A model generated the notes under the pieces. It was given only the letters and a program-made list of their open reading frames with translations, was not told the origin of the DNA and did no database searches. A stretch of DNA of 64,000 bases from Panicum virgatum (lineage: Eukaryota > Streptophyta > Magnoliopsida > Poales > Poaceae), in the NCBI RefSeq assembly GCF_016808335.1, contig NC_053142.1, forward strand, positions 50,711,992-50,775,991, in the 5' to 3' direction. Below, piece by piece: positions 1 through 11,600 of this stretch (its first letter is position 1; each line of letters begins with the position of its first letter). Both the position numbers and the translations under genes were made by a program.

Positions 1-1271
1 CTATACAAGTTGGCAGGTTGCTCACAGCACACAGTTTTGTCCCACCTCGTCTAGCTAAACAAGAGTCGCTCTGTTTGCTGGGTTGGAGCTGGAGCTGGTA
101 GCTGTAGTGGTATGAGAGAAAAATATTGTTGGCTGGCTGGTGGTTGGAAAATGGTGCTGGAGCGGTGTAAGAGGAAAATACTGTTGAGCTAGAGGCTGCT
201 GAACAGAGTGAGTGACGCTCGGGGTGGTCTATATAATAGAGCTGGGAGCATGTAAGAGGAAACAGCTGGGCGGCATATGTGTGGCCTCAATTAAAACGGG
301 AATTCCCGTAAAATAAAACGGGAATATCTCGGATAAATACGGGAACCGAAAATATGATTGGGAGAATAGCTCAACCGATTTCGTTTTCGATTTTGCCGAT
401 TTTTACTGTATTTTTTCTTGTTTTCGTATTTTTTTTGAAAATGCGGTAAACGGTCGGTATATACGGGATATGGTGTTGGTCGGTATGGGATTTTTCCATT
501 TCTACTTTCATCTCTAATTCTGGTTACAGCAGGCAGTCTGAGTGTACTGGTTGAGTGCAGAAATTGTGGTTTAAGTGCAGAAGCTGTGGTTTAAGTTTAA
601 GTTGTTAATTATTGCATTCGATCAGTATTATTTGGACTGTTCTGTGCATCTAATTTGGTCAGCCGGCTGTGCATATGCACTCTACTAATCGCTATTTATT
701 TCCTACTGTATTCATTTCTCTGCGGTACGTGGACGATTTGAGTGCGCCAGAATGCATATCCCTGTTCAAATAAATGTCTATTATTCTATGAATCTACTCA
801 TGGTGTAGAATTACTAGCAAATATCATACCAATAGATAGGTTACATTTTTAGAAAAAAATTTATACCCATTTCATTTTTTAATTTAAAATGAATTACTTA
901 TGAATTTTTTAGTTTAGATTAGAATATTTTGAATTCTCATAAAATGGAAAACGACCCTCAAACCCACCTAAGGTGATAAATTTATTTTGTCCGGTTTTAA
1001 TAGTTGGATGGTCTTTGTTATCCGGTAGTTTAAAGTTGAAAATTAAACTTTTGTGATAATTTGAGGATGCAAACCAGATGTTTTCTATAACCTTATCAAT
1101 AGCTTGGCTTAAAAATACATAGGATGCATAAATTTAGTGAAACTACACGTAATCCACTACAGCACATAAAACAACAATAGAGTAGTAGTAGTACTAGTAC
1201 TATAGAGCCAATAGAGGTGTCTTGAGTCTTGACGAAGTTTTATCAGCACAAGGGCATATGCAATGCATGTC
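1..1271. other. intergenic DNA left of the P450 gene
   Basis: No gene is supported here. Bases 63-214 have weakly matching inverted ends (about 10 of 12 bases around CTCTGTT) and could be a small MITE, which I cannot confirm. Bases 290-516 hold a hAT-like end, listed separately. The rest is AT-rich with no open frame of interest. Confidence 0.5.
290..516 (-). mobile_element. hAT (Ac/Ds-like) terminal fragment
   Basis: The right edge, read on the minus strand, begins TAGAGATGAAA and is followed by subterminal copies of ACCGACC/GGTCGGTA and by CCCGT/ACGGG blocks. This resembles the end of maize Ac/Ds, which starts with a (T/C)AGGGATGAAA inverted repeat followed by CGGTCGGTA motifs. I do not find a matching inverted end on the left nor an 8-bp target duplication, so it is a decayed or truncated end. 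No transposase frame is visible. Confidence 0.4.
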
Positions 1272-2994
1272 TTATACGCATGTGGAGGCCAAATCTGCAT
1301 GCCTCAGGGCACAGCATAGAGGTGAGCCAAATCTGCATGCCTCAGGGCACTTCGGCTCGGCGACGGCCTCAAGTGGAACCCTCCGGGGCACGGTCAGCCC
1401 GAACGTCTCCTCCATGCTCAGCTCCTCCGCCGCCACACCGTCGGGGAGCCTCCACGCGAAGGCGTGCAGCAGGTTCGCCAGGATCATGTGCACCATCTTG
1501 AGCCCGAGGCCGATGCCGGGGCACATCCGGCGGCCGGACCCGAACGGCAGCAGCTCGAAGTCCTGCCCTTTCACGTCCACGCCGCCGCCGCGGCCGATAA
1601 ACCGCTCCGGCCGAAACTCCATGGGAGCCTCCCACACGGCCGGGTCGCGGCCGATGGCCCAGATGTTGATGAGGATGCGCGTGCCTGCCGGGATGTCGTA
1701 GCCGCCCACGGACACGTCCTCCCGGGACAGCCGCGGCGTCAGGAGCGGTGCCACAGGGTGCAGGCGCATGGTCTCCTTCACGACGGCCTCCACGTAGGGG
1801 AGGTTCGGCATGTCTTCCTCCTCCACGAGGCGGCCGCGGCCGATGACACGGTCCAGCTCCTCGGTGGCCTTGGCAAGGACGTCGGGGTTCATCAGGAGCT
1901 CCGACATGGCCCACTCGACGGTCACCGCCGAGGTATCCGTGCCGCCGCCGATGAGGTCCTGCGTGCCGTGCGTGAGCACGTACGTACGCCGCCATTGGCA
2001 ATTACTAATAACCAGCTAGGACTAGTTACCATGGTGAGCGAAAATAGACTATACTTACTAGAATGAACCCCTTGACACAGTCCCGGTGGATGGGGACCTC
2101 GAGGTTGGGGTCGTCGGCGAGCTCGAGAAGCACGTCCACCATGTCCCTGGCAAGGAACCCCTCGCCCTCGCGCCGCCGCCGCTCGTTGTGCTCGTCCAGC
2201 ACGTGCTCCAGGAACCGATCAACCATCTTGGCCAACCTCTTCATCCTCTTGACGTACCCCTGCGGGTCCAGCCAGCCGAGCCACGGGATCACGTCCCCGA
2301 CGTTGAGCACGCCGTGGAGAAAGAATATCTCGTCGATCATCCACCTGAACTCCTCAGGCGTGAACGGCGAGCCAGCCCCATCGACGATGTACTTCCTGCC
2401 CAGCACCATGCGCGAGATGACGTTGAGGTTCACCATGAATAGGTGCTCCCTGAGCGCCACCGCCGCCGCCGCCGCCGCAGCAGCGGCGCGCAGGTCGCTG
2501 AGCATGGAGCGCACCTCCTCGCCGCGGACGTGCTCGAGCGACGCGAGCCGCCTCGCGTTGAAGAGCTCGGCCTGCCAGAGCTTCCGCCCCTGACGCCAGT
2601 ACGCGCCGTAGGGCGAGGAGAAGAGGCCGGAGTAGTTGTAGGAGATGTACTTGCCGGCGGCCGTCCGGGGGCGGTCCACGAACGCCAGGTCGCGGGTCTT
2701 GAGGAAGAACCTGGCCATGTCGGGCGACGAGGCGACGACGGCGGGGAAGGAGCCGAGCCGGAGCGACATGAGCGAGCCGTGCCGCGCGGAGAGGTCGCGG
2801 GCGGAGTGGTGCGGGAGCGGGCCGAGCAGGTCCAGGTTGCCGATCACCGGCCACGGCCGGGGGCCCGGCGGGAGGTTGTACTTGCGCGCGGCGCGCCCGC
2901 GGAGGCGGAGGATGGACGCGAGGAAGAGAGCGGCGGCGAGCACGACGGCGAGGAAGGATGTCGTCGGCGACGGTGCTGGTAGCTCCATCATCAT
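1272..2994 (-). CDS. cytochrome P450, CYP92A-like (CYP71 clan)
   Basis: Predicted ER-anchored haem-thiolate mono-oxygenase of 540 aa from two exons: 2994-2059 (312 codons) and 1958-1272. The 100-bp phase-0 intron (GTAAGT...GCAG) lies at the usual class position just before the I-helix. Visible parts: N-terminal membrane segment (about residues 13-30), proline hinge PPGPRPWP (42-49), oxygen-binding GGTDTS (317-322), ETMR of the K-helix (374-377), PERF (429-432) and haem loop FGSGRRMCPG (451-460, Cys458). The pattern around TPRLSRED and GQDFELLPFG resembles CYP92A; substrate unknown, members oxidise flavonoids or terpenoids. The start is the first of three consecutive ATGs; an upstream in-frame ATG lacks family-like sequence. 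Oddity: the tail after EAVAEPK runs about 25 residues past the family's normal end, through a 25-bp direct duplication. A CACGTG box lies at 3274-3279 upstream. Confidence 0.9.
1288..1350. repeat. 25-bp perfect direct duplication in P450 3' end
   Basis: The same 25 bases (starting GCCAAATCTGCATGCC) occur at 1288-1312 and 1326-1350, 13 bases apart. Both lie inside the last codons of the P450 frame, so the protein tail reads a Cys-Pro-Glu-Ala-like block followed by an altered second reading of it. It looks like a local duplication that moved the stop codon outward. Confidence 0.85.
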
Positions 2995-4037
2995 CGGTCG
3001 GGTGGGATGCAGGACACGGGCGTGTACCATCAAAATTGAAGAGCGATGGGTGCTCGATATGATTGGAGCTGGCATTGTACACTCGGATCGGTGCTGGCCT
3101 GGTATCTGGATTTGCATGCGTCCGGCCGTGATGGCTCGATTACGGCCACCGGTGTCGGTGTCGATCGTTGTACGCCCCTCGCTACTGAGATCGGCAGTGT
3201 GTGGACTGTGGACTGTACGTACGTGGATCGGGGTTGCAGGCGATACATTTGGGCCTAGTATTATTCTACCAAACACGTGCAACATGTGTGGCTACGATTC
3301 GTGCGACAACGATGTAGTGTCGATCCAGAGAGGAGATTAGCGAATTAATTATACACTGCTCCGGTTGCCTAAAATTAGTAGTTCTGGTTCTGCCAGCAAC
3401 CCATCTATATCCTAGGTCTGGTCAGCCGAGTCCAGCTGACTTGTGTCGGATCGGGTCGAAGAGCAAATATTATAAAAGGTTGTAATCAGGCTGAATGTTG
3501 AGGTAGAGGGGAGAAAAGGAGAGGGGAGAGACGAGAAGCAGGCTGTAAACTTACAACCGGCTTCGATACTGAACCAAGGAATTTTATAAGAGAAATAAGT
3601 AGGCCATATATTAATAGAAAAAAACTAACGACTATACAAGTGAGCTGAGAGATAGAGTGCAAAGATTCTTACCATCAGCAACTGACTGTATTATTAATCT
3701 TGCTTTAAGTGTTGAAAGACAACCGATGGAATGGGGAGTCATGGAATCTAGCATTAGGAGCCATATGAGAATGAGGGGACCGGGTACCTTGGTCCTGCTC
3801 CTGCCTGAGTGTCTTGCCCATAACTACTTGACTAGTACTCCCTCGATTCTGAAATGTAGGGAGCTCTGAGTTTTTTAGACAAATTATGGAGGTAGAGAAA
3901 AGATTTATGTACTCCTTGTTGGTGAATTATTTAGTTAATCAATTGTTTAATTTCAATGCCCCCACCAAAACCAAGGAGATTAATATGTCTTTTGTCCAAA
4001 GGACTCTAGGATGGGTACAAACCTTAAACCCTCCAAT
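2995..4037. other. P450 promoter side and insertion target DNA
   Basis: Holds the 5' flank of the P450 gene (G-box CACGTG 3274-3279; a TATAATTAA-like stretch near 3340-3350 on the minus strand). From about 3430 on the DNA is AT-rich, with purine-rich 3500-3540. No gene is supported. It ends at the 5-bp target duplication of element A. Confidence 0.5.
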
Positions 4038-4042
4038 ATCTT
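4038..4042. repeat. target site duplication of element A (left copy)
   Basis: ATCTT immediately before the LTR start TGTCAGTG; the partner ATCTT is at 33422-33426 directly after the LTR end CCCGACA. A 5-bp duplication is normal for Ty3/gypsy integrase. Confidence 0.95.
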
Positions 4043-4761
4043 TGTCAGTGTCCCGACCCGGGGGTCCGGATCCCAACTAGTAAATGCTGCGTGTTTCCTC
4101 ATCCCAGATGATGATGCAAGAGGCAACACAGTAACGCACGGTTTATCCTGGTTCCGGCCGCGGGGCTGTACGTCCAGCAAAGGGGGTGTGCGAGGGCACT
4201 GTATTATCTTGCACTAGGAGTGCTTGTAGTAGGGGTTACAAGCGAGGCGAGAGAGGGAGGGAAGCTCCCAAGTCTCTGCTAGAAGTGGAGTCGGTTGAGA
4301 TGAGTGCTCAGTAGTCCCTGAACGTCCTCTTGGAAGAGAGAAACCAGAGAGCTAGAGAGAGCAGCCAGCCAAAAACAGCGAGCCCCAGAGGGAGAGACCC
4401 CCACCTCCTCCTTTTATAGTCATAAGGAGGGGCGGCGTACATGAGTGGGAGTATGAAAGTCGTTGTTTTCCCCTGAATCGCGGGGGGTACAGTGGTCGGA
4501 CACTGTAGGAAGTACACTGTGGGAAGGCGGCGCGTGTCGCAGTCATCCTAGATATCGTCTTTGGTCCTGTGAAGATTGCGGCGGTCGACCTGCCACCCCC
4601 CGCAGGCGGCGTAGTCATTGCTGGTGCACGGTACTTGGCGTGGTGGCCTTCGGTGGGCCCTACAAATTAGGGTCTTGCATGTGCCCTCGGTAGTGGTGGC
4701 GCGCGACGGCCCCGGACCCCCCTGGTCGGAGTGCGGGTGTGCGCACCAGAAGGTCCGGGGG
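4043..4761 (-). repeat. left (3') LTR of element A, first part
   Basis: Matches 31941-32658 of A's right LTR with a few mostly transition differences. It carries the same minus-strand TATA box (4411-4418). It stops at the GGGGG target of element B and resumes at 20800. Confidence 0.95.
4757..4761. repeat. target site duplication of element B (left copy)
   Basis: GGGGG here and at 20800-20804. A's uninterrupted right LTR has one GGGGG at the equivalent place (32654-32658), confirming that B inserted there. Confidence 0.95.
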
Positions 4762-6055
4762 TGTCGGTGTCCCGACCCGGGGGCCCGGATCCCAACTAGT
4801 AAATGATGCGTGTTTTCTCGTCCCAGATGGTGATGCAAGAGGCAATCACAGTAACGCACGGTTTTATCCTAGTTCCAGCCGCGGGGCCGTACGTCCAGCA
4901 AAGGGGGTGTGCGAGGGCACTGTATTATCTTGCACTCGGGGTGCTTGTAGTAGGGGTTACAAGCGAGACGAGAGAGGGAGAGAAGCTCCCAAGTCTCTGC
5001 TAGAAGTGGAGTCGGTTGAGATGAGCGCTCAGTAGTGCTGAGAGTTCTCTGAGGAGTAAAATCAGATAACCCGATTCCAACCCGGCCTAAGGAAGCCCAC
5101 CTCCTCCTTTTATAGTCACAAGGAAGGGCGGTGCACATGAGTGGGATTATGGAAGTCGTCGTTTTCCCTTAAATCGCGGGGTACAGTGGTCGAACACTGT
5201 AGGAAGTGTACTGTGGGAAGGCGGCGCGCGTCGCTATCGTCCTGGATTTCATCCTTGGTCCCGCGGAGATGGCGCCGGACGGTCCCGGACCCCCCGGTCG
5301 GAATGCGGGCCTGCACACTAGAAAGTCCGGGAGCGCATTGAAGTCCCGGACCCCATAAGGGGGAGGTCCTGGGTCTCGCCCGTGCGTGCTGAGTGCCCCT
5401 TTCGGAAGGACACGTGACATCGTCGGACCCCCAGCGGGAGATGGGTCCGGATGGTGGGTGTCGGCAGAACAGTAACGGGGGCGGTGCCACCTTGTCTTGC
5501 GCCGCGTTGAATGCCCCACAGTGTTGCTACAGCGACAGGGGTGGCTGAGCGGTGACCGGGGTCTGCGAATGGGGCGCCGGTCACATCCACTGCGGGTGTG
5601 GCAGTCTGACGCTGCCCGTCCTTTGAGCCGTGGTGGAGTGGCTGGCCTTTAACGCCTTCGTACGGCGGTCGGCTGGGCGGCGGGGCCGTTTGTCCCTTGT
5701 GCCGAGAGATGGCCTCGAGCGAGGCGGAGATTGGCCACCCGCTCGAGGGTAGATCCGCTACCCTCGAGCGAGGCGGAGATTGGCCACCCGCTCGAGGGTA
5801 GATCCCCTACCCTCGAGCGAGGCGGAGATTGGCCAGCGGGTCTGAGAGGGACCCTCGAGCGAGGCGGAGATCGCCCCGCGGGTTTGAGGGGGATGCGAAT
5901 GGGCCGCATGCTGGGCTTCTTTGAGTCCTTCCCTTTCCTCTGAGGGAGAAGTAGGCCATGGGCCTTTGTGGGCTCAGTCGTTTTATCGGGAGTTTGTGTT
6001 TTTAAAAGTGGTCTTAGTACCCCAATTAGGGTGTCCCTAATTGTGGCACCCGACA
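4762..6055 (-). repeat. left (3') LTR of element B
   Basis: 1294 bp, TGTCGGTGTCCC...GGCACCCGACA. It differs from the right copy at about 12 sites in the first 400 bases and lacks 5 bases near 5430. Minus-strand TATAAAAG at 5107-5114; tandem CTCGAG-rich units 5713-5871 lie in U3. Confidence 0.95.
5713..5871. repeat. U3 tandem repeat array (B left LTR)
   Basis: About three and a half copies of a ~46-48-bp unit built from CTCGAGCGAGGCGGAGATTG and a CTCGAGGGTAGATC half. Equivalent arrays: 20457-20617 (B right), 21175-21390 (A left), 33029-33240 (A right, about four and a half units). They lie upstream of the LTR TATA box. Confidence 0.85.
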
Positions 6056-6074
6056 GTAGCCCCCGAGGCTTTGG
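6056..6074 (-). other. polypurine tract of element B
   Basis: Read on the minus strand the bases next to the 3' LTR are CCTCGGGGGCTAC, then TGTCGGG of the LTR. A G-rich run abutting U3 is the plus-strand primer site of Ty3/gypsy elements; the same sequence abuts A's 3' LTR at 21574-21592. Confidence 0.75.
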
Positions 6075-6584
6075 TCGAGTCGATGGATTCGGCCAAAGGG
6101 TGTTTCTGCGATCTTTCCCTTTTGACGTGATCAGTCAGTGCTTGTGCATCCGTCAGACGCACCTGAGCACCAGCCCGGCGGATGCGACAACACGCCGGTC
6201 AGGGTAGTACGCCCGTGGGGGGTGTACTTCGAGGCGCGCGCCCTTTTGTTTGTTCGTTTGAAGGACAAGTCGTGTCCGCGCGCTGAGGGGGGCCAGGGCG
6301 ACGGTGGTGCCCGTTGCTTGACAGCTGGCGCTTTCATCATGCTGTCCCGCACGCAGGGTCTTGGCCCTGCCTTCCCTGGTTGCCTTGCGGTGCGCCGTTC
6401 GAGGGCGGTCGGCCTGAGCTGACGCTGTGCCGCTTAGCGTCCAGGGGCTCAGCTCCACTTTATTTTGTTCGGTCGTGTCTCGGTGCGGTGACCGAGGGCA
6501 TCTTTTACTCGTGGAGTGCTGCGTCGTCATGGGCGATACAAGCCTCCGCTCTTCGACAAGCTTGAAGCTTTATGCCCGGTGCAG

Positions 6585-7245
6585 CTATAAATAGGGGTCG
6601 TGGGGTTCCCTTTCTTGCCCAATCTCCCAACTCTTTCTTCCAGCATTGCCTAGATCTTTTAATGTTTCCTTTGCCTTCGTGTGACCGGCCCCCAGATGGG
6701 GTGGCCTGGCTTTTTTAGGCATTTGGCGCTAGAAGAATGCTTGCGAGCGGTAGGGGAAGACCGGAGTGGGCGTGCGCTCCATCCCTCAGGTCAGGTGGGA
6801 TCAGCAGAAGAGCATTGGGTCCGCGGGGTCGTGCTCCTGCGATGTCCCCTACCCTGAAGGGGGATGGAGACGCCCGTCCGTGGCACCGGTGCCAGGTCTG
6901 GTGGCCGCTTTTCGCTTCGTCCCCCCCGGTGACAAGGTTGCTCTCGGGGAGACGGTGCGGAGGGTGCTGTTCGCCAGCTCGACCTCCCGCGTGGTCTTCG
7001 GTGGAGAAGACGCTAGCAGAAGGCTCGCGAGGAAAGCCTCCTGCGGGACCCGTGTGGTCGGGGGACTGTTCCTCGCATCCCTAGCAGCCTCGCTGTTGCG
7101 TCAGCTAGGGGCTCGGTGCCTTTCTTCGTCGCGCGCTTCTCCCCAAGACAGGGAAAATTGCCACGTAGGTGGCAATGCGTTTGTATCTTTCGATGGCTTC
7201 GCGCCGATAACCGTTTGTAATCTTTATTTGCATTTGTGCAATAAA
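6585..7245 (+). other. TATA-to-AATAAA mini-unit, element B
   Basis: CTATAAATA at 6585-6593 is a textbook plant TATA box on the antisense strand, and AATAAA with a T-rich flank is at 7240-7245. Between them a partly open frame (about 6880-7280) is recognisable in both copies of the family, but its frame runs through the AATAAA and differs in its 5' part, so I do not call a protein. The counterpart in A is 22100-22759. It could be a short non-coding transcript, a diverged internal promoter of the antisense gene, or a relic of a captured unit. Confidence 0.45.
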
Positions 7246-7287
7246 GTCCCCCTTTCTCTTATACAGGGAGGATTACCAAGGGTATAG

Positions 7288-8421
7288 GGGTGTACCTAGA
7301 GTTACGACCCTCGAATATGAGTGAAGTCACCTTCGCGGGGGTGCGCCAGCGCACCCGCGGGTGTAGCCCCTGAGGCCTTGGAGGAGAGTTTGTGCTCGTC
7401 CAAGGGCTATAGACATTGTCCCACTGGGTAGCTTCACTGGGGCGGCTGCCCAGCACCTTTTTCAGCTGGCCTCGGCATTTTTAGTGCTGGTACAGGGGCC
7501 CGGCGTTCTGCATAACCATCAGGAGAGCGTTCGTCAATAACGGAGGATTTGGTTAGACACGTGGAGTCTTCACGATTGACAATTGTCGATTTATTCGAGG
7601 GCGTGGTTTTGAACCATGGTGTGCGAGGAGCCCCCGAGCCTAGGCCCATGTGAAGGCGTTCAGGGGAAAACCCTCGGCTTTGACTACGACCCTCGTCGCC
7701 CTTCCGCAGGGAGGAGGGGTGAAGCGCACCATGCTACCTATGCCCGGGTCGCGAGCTATGGCTGCTTCGGTGAGCTATTAGCGGGTTGTTCAAGCGGACG
7801 TCCGTGCCCCGTTCGATAGGGGTCGGCTCGTGGTTCGTAGACACGTCCTATAAAGCGCTCGCGAGGGTTCGCTAGGTGGGGCTCGAACCCATTCGGTAGG
7901 GTTCGAGGGCTCGATGCTCTCCCTCGATGGGATCCCCCTTCTAGGCATCCTCGACTGGCCTTGAACACTGCGTAGGATATCTCAAACTCCGTGTTCGAGG
8001 GTAGCTTGTACGGCACATCCCTGCAGTCCCTGACTCTGGTGATCTGGGCGCCTGTCGAACCCCCTGAAGGGCCAGGCTTCGACCCCCTGATCAGCAAGGC
8101 CTCGAAATGCGATTCCTTCGAGGGTAAAAAGACCCCATGAAGGAATATTCCGTCGTGATCTGAAAGCATCGCAGAGTCGCGAGCCACGCGCGTGCGCGGG
8201 TCTTCCGCCGGTAGCGGGCGGTGTGGCCCGATTTGTGCGGCACGGTGTGGGCGCGCCTTTTCAGGCGACAGTCTCGGGCAGACGAAGCGGCGTGGGCGGC
8301 GGCTGACGGATGGGATAGCGCAACAGTCGCGCCGCGCCCGCTGGTTACCGTGCCACATTTATTGCGGCGTGCGCGCGTGGGAGACTCCGCGGTCGTGGGG
8401 CCCATCCGTTAGCGATAGCAA
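7288..8421. other. non-coding stretch before the antisense gene, element B
   Basis: No gene is supported. It contains a polypurine-like GTAGCCCCTGAGG at 7362-7374, resembling the junction sequence at 6056, and several CCCTCGA/TCGAGGG motifs. Its counterpart in A is 22811-23923. Confidence 0.4.
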
Positions 8422-8448
8422 GATCTACCGTATTCAATGCGGTAGATT
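8422..8448. promoter_or_regulatory. palindrome upstream of antisense gene (B copy)
   Basis: Imperfect inverted repeat with 13-base arms (GATCTACCGTATT and AATGCGGTAGATT) around a single C, followed about 35 bases later by AATAAATA (8482-8489), a possible TATA box. In A the arms are perfect (23924-23950). Confidence 0.5.
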
Positions 8449-8670
8449 TAGGCCGTGGCTACGGATGCGCCCGACTAGGTGAATAAATATGAAGAGAAAG
8501 GGGACATTTTGGGTTCACCTGGCCATTTGCCTCCATCCTGCTTCTCGCCGTCCCCGCCTCCGTTGCTTCCTGAACCCATAGCCAAGAGCGAGAAGGAGAA
8601 AGGAGAAAGAGAGAGAGAGACGTAGCCGTTTCGGAGCCTTCTTTTTCGCATCCCCCCTCGACTTTTGGAG

Positions 8671-11600
8671 ATGTCGGACATCCAGGAGCCCTTGCCATGG
8701 GGGAAGTCTTCCGCCACCATGGCGGTGCTGGAGCAGCTTGTCGCCGACAGGCTGCTGCCACGGAACCCAGACTTGGGGGCGCCGGCGTGGATTTCCCCGC
8801 GCCCGGACGAAACCGAGCCGAAGCCCCCGCAAGGCTATGTCGTGAGCTTCATGCGCCTCCACGAGCGAGGCTTCGGCGTTCCCATCGGAAGGTTCATGCG
8901 GGCCTTATGCGACTACTACGAGGTGGAGCTGCATAATTTCAGCCCCAACACCATCTCGCAGGCGGCGGTCTTCGTCGCCGTCTGTGACGGGTACCTCGGC
9001 ATCGAGGCCCTTTGGGACCTCTGGATCCATCTGTTCCGCGGCGAGCTCTTCGTCGAGAACGCGCGGAACCAGCCGAGGCGGTACGCGCACGCCGGTGGCC
9101 TGACGTTCCACGTCCGCCCGACCCAGAGGAACCTTTACATCACAAGCAAGATGATGACGAACAACTCCGGGTGGAGCCGAGGGTGGTTCTACCTTCGGAA
9201 CCACAAGGGCGCACTTCCGGAGTTCACCAACAAAGTTCTCCGGGAGCGACCACCGAAGTGGGACTGGGGGGTGTCGCCCCCAGCGCAACAGGCCAGGCTC
9301 GAGGTCCTTACCGACGCGCTGGCGCGCTTGGCGAGGAAGGGGCTGACAGCGGCGGCCGTCATCGCGAACTTCCACCGGCAGAGGGTTATCCCTCTCGTGG
9401 AAAGGTCCCTGCCTATTTTTGAGCTCTTCCCCGGGAGCAAGGTTGAAGGCTCGAGGATGTCAAGCAAGCTTCTCTCCCATACCAACGCCGCCCGGAGGGC
9501 GAAGTACGCGGTGGCGGAGTTTCCCCAAGATCCCGCGGATCTTTGGAGGATCGAGATGCGCCCCGAGCCGGGGTATATTTCCTTGGTAAGTTTTGGCTTC
9601 GAGCTTGTCGTGCGTCGTGTAGTTCCCCTTTCCTGACCCTATTTCGGGTGTGTTGTACAGGGGCTGAGGTGCGGCGCCTCGAGGCCCCCGGTCCCAGAAC
9701 AGCGCCTGATCAATCGTCTCCATGCGGAGAAGATGAAGAGGCGGAAGGACGCGGCGGAGACGAAGGCCGAGAGGAAAAGGAAAAGAAAGGCGAGGCACGA
9801 CAAGGCGTGCAAGCTCGCTCGAGCGGAGGGGAAGCCGCAGCCCGCCACACCTGAGTCCTCGGAGGAGGACGAGGAGGAGGCCTCGGATGCCGAGGACCAC
9901 ACTCTGAGGAGCGATGGGGAAGGTGCGCGCGCGAGCCCCCCTCCGTTCTACCTGTGGGACGAAGAAGAGGGAGCGACCGTGGCGCCAGAGGAGCCGGGGG
10001 TCGTAGCGGGGTCATCGGCGAATCCCTCCCTCGATGGTGCGGTGCGGGGGTCATTCTTGCCGGCGGCCGGCGAGGGGTCGCCTGCGCCCCAAGTGCTGAT
10101 CCGCGGCCACGGGGCCGCGGCGGGAGATGCGTCGTCCGTGCTGGCAGCCTCGAGCCATCGGGCCAACATGAGGGGGGCGCCTTTGGAGCAGTCTTCGAGG
10201 GACAGCTCGATGCCCCGGGCTCGAGGGAGAGCCACGAGGAAGCGGAGCATGAGTGCTCGATCTGGGTAAGCATTTTGGATTCCGTTTTTCATTATGTATT
10301 TGGTAAATTTCTCAATCCTGCTCAACTTGCGTCTTTTGATTTCCAGCCCCGGGGCCGTTCCCAAGGATGTAGTGCGGCTTGCCCCGGCCAAGGCTCTCAA
10401 GACCGGGTCTCGCAGTACTCCGCACACGGCGCCGCAGCCCCCGCCCGCCGTGGATCTCGAGGCGGCGGCCGCTAGGCTACGGGAGGCCGTGGCCCGAGGG
10501 GCCCAGGCGGCGCAGCGAGCCCGGGATGAGGAGGGTGATGCCGGTCAGAGCGACACCGGCCAACGTGGCGCCGAGGCGGCTGCTCCGGCGGCCGACGCCG
10601 AGGAGACTGGCCAGGGCGGTGCCGGTGGCACTGCCCAAACGGCCATTGAAGTTGAGGCCGGTCAGGGCGACGCGGAGAGCGCCGCCCGACCGGTCACAGA
10701 AAGAGAAACTGGCGGGGACGCGCAGGAGCACCCTGCCAACCAAGCAGCGGAGGAGACCCTCGTCTTCGAGACCTCGAGGGCCGAGGGCGAGGGCCTCACA
10801 GAGGACATGGCGCGAGAGGCGCCTGAGGTGGAAGGAGCCCCCACCTCGGAGACAACGAGGCCCGGAAAGAGGGTACCGTCGCGATAGTGCCTGTGCCAAC
10901 GGCGCTGGAGGCGCGATAGCGGTGGTGGAGCTGCCGGACAGCAGCGAGGAGTACGGGGATTCGATGGATATCGACCCCGCTGCTGCGGCGAGCGCTGCCG
11001 CACACATCGCCGAGTTCGCGTCGGCCAGCGCGGGCGTGCTCGAGGCGGGGGCGTCCGCGGGGAGCCACCACGGGGTGATCGTCCCCTCCGGTGTCCCCTC
11101 AGAGTTCCTTCGCAAGGAGCAGGAGGAGGCGGAGGCCTGGAACAAGCAGATGGGCATTGGGCGCGAGATCTTGCAGGCCCTCGACCGCACTTATCAGCTT
11201 CAACAGAACGAGGATTACCAGGTCAGCCAGGTAAATATTTTCTGCCGAAAATTGATCGGATTTGGTTTTAGCTTTTGCGTGTCTTCACCCACGCCGTCCC
11301 CCTTTGCAGCAGCTGAGGGAAATCTCGCGCGAGAAGAGCGCCGAGATGAACCGGCTGTACTCCCAGATGAGCCAGCACGGGCAACACAACGCCGAGCTGG
11401 TGCTCAAAAATATCGATGCCAACACAAAAATGGCCGATCTGGGGGCGCGTCAGCAGGCGCTGGAGGAGGAACTGGCGCGTGTCACCGATGAGTGAAACGC
11501 CCAGAGGGCGACAGCGGAGCAGAAGGCCCGGGAGGCCGAGGCGCAGGCTGCCGAGCTGCAGCACCTTCGGACGACGCTCGAGGAAAGAGCTCGGGAGGCT

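Noticed and set aside
63..214. Possible MITE at the left edge with CTCTGTT-sharing ends
   Set aside because: The inverted ends match only over about 10 of 12 bases and no target duplication is visible.
2063..3340. Plus-strand open frames of 118-231 codons over the P450 gene
   Set aside because: Mirror frames of a very GC-rich coding exon; the minus-strand P450 carries all family motifs.
5649..5943. Open frames with repeated units over the LTR tandem repeats
   Set aside because: The repeats have a unit length that keeps frames open by chance; they lie in LTR U3 upstream of the TATA box.
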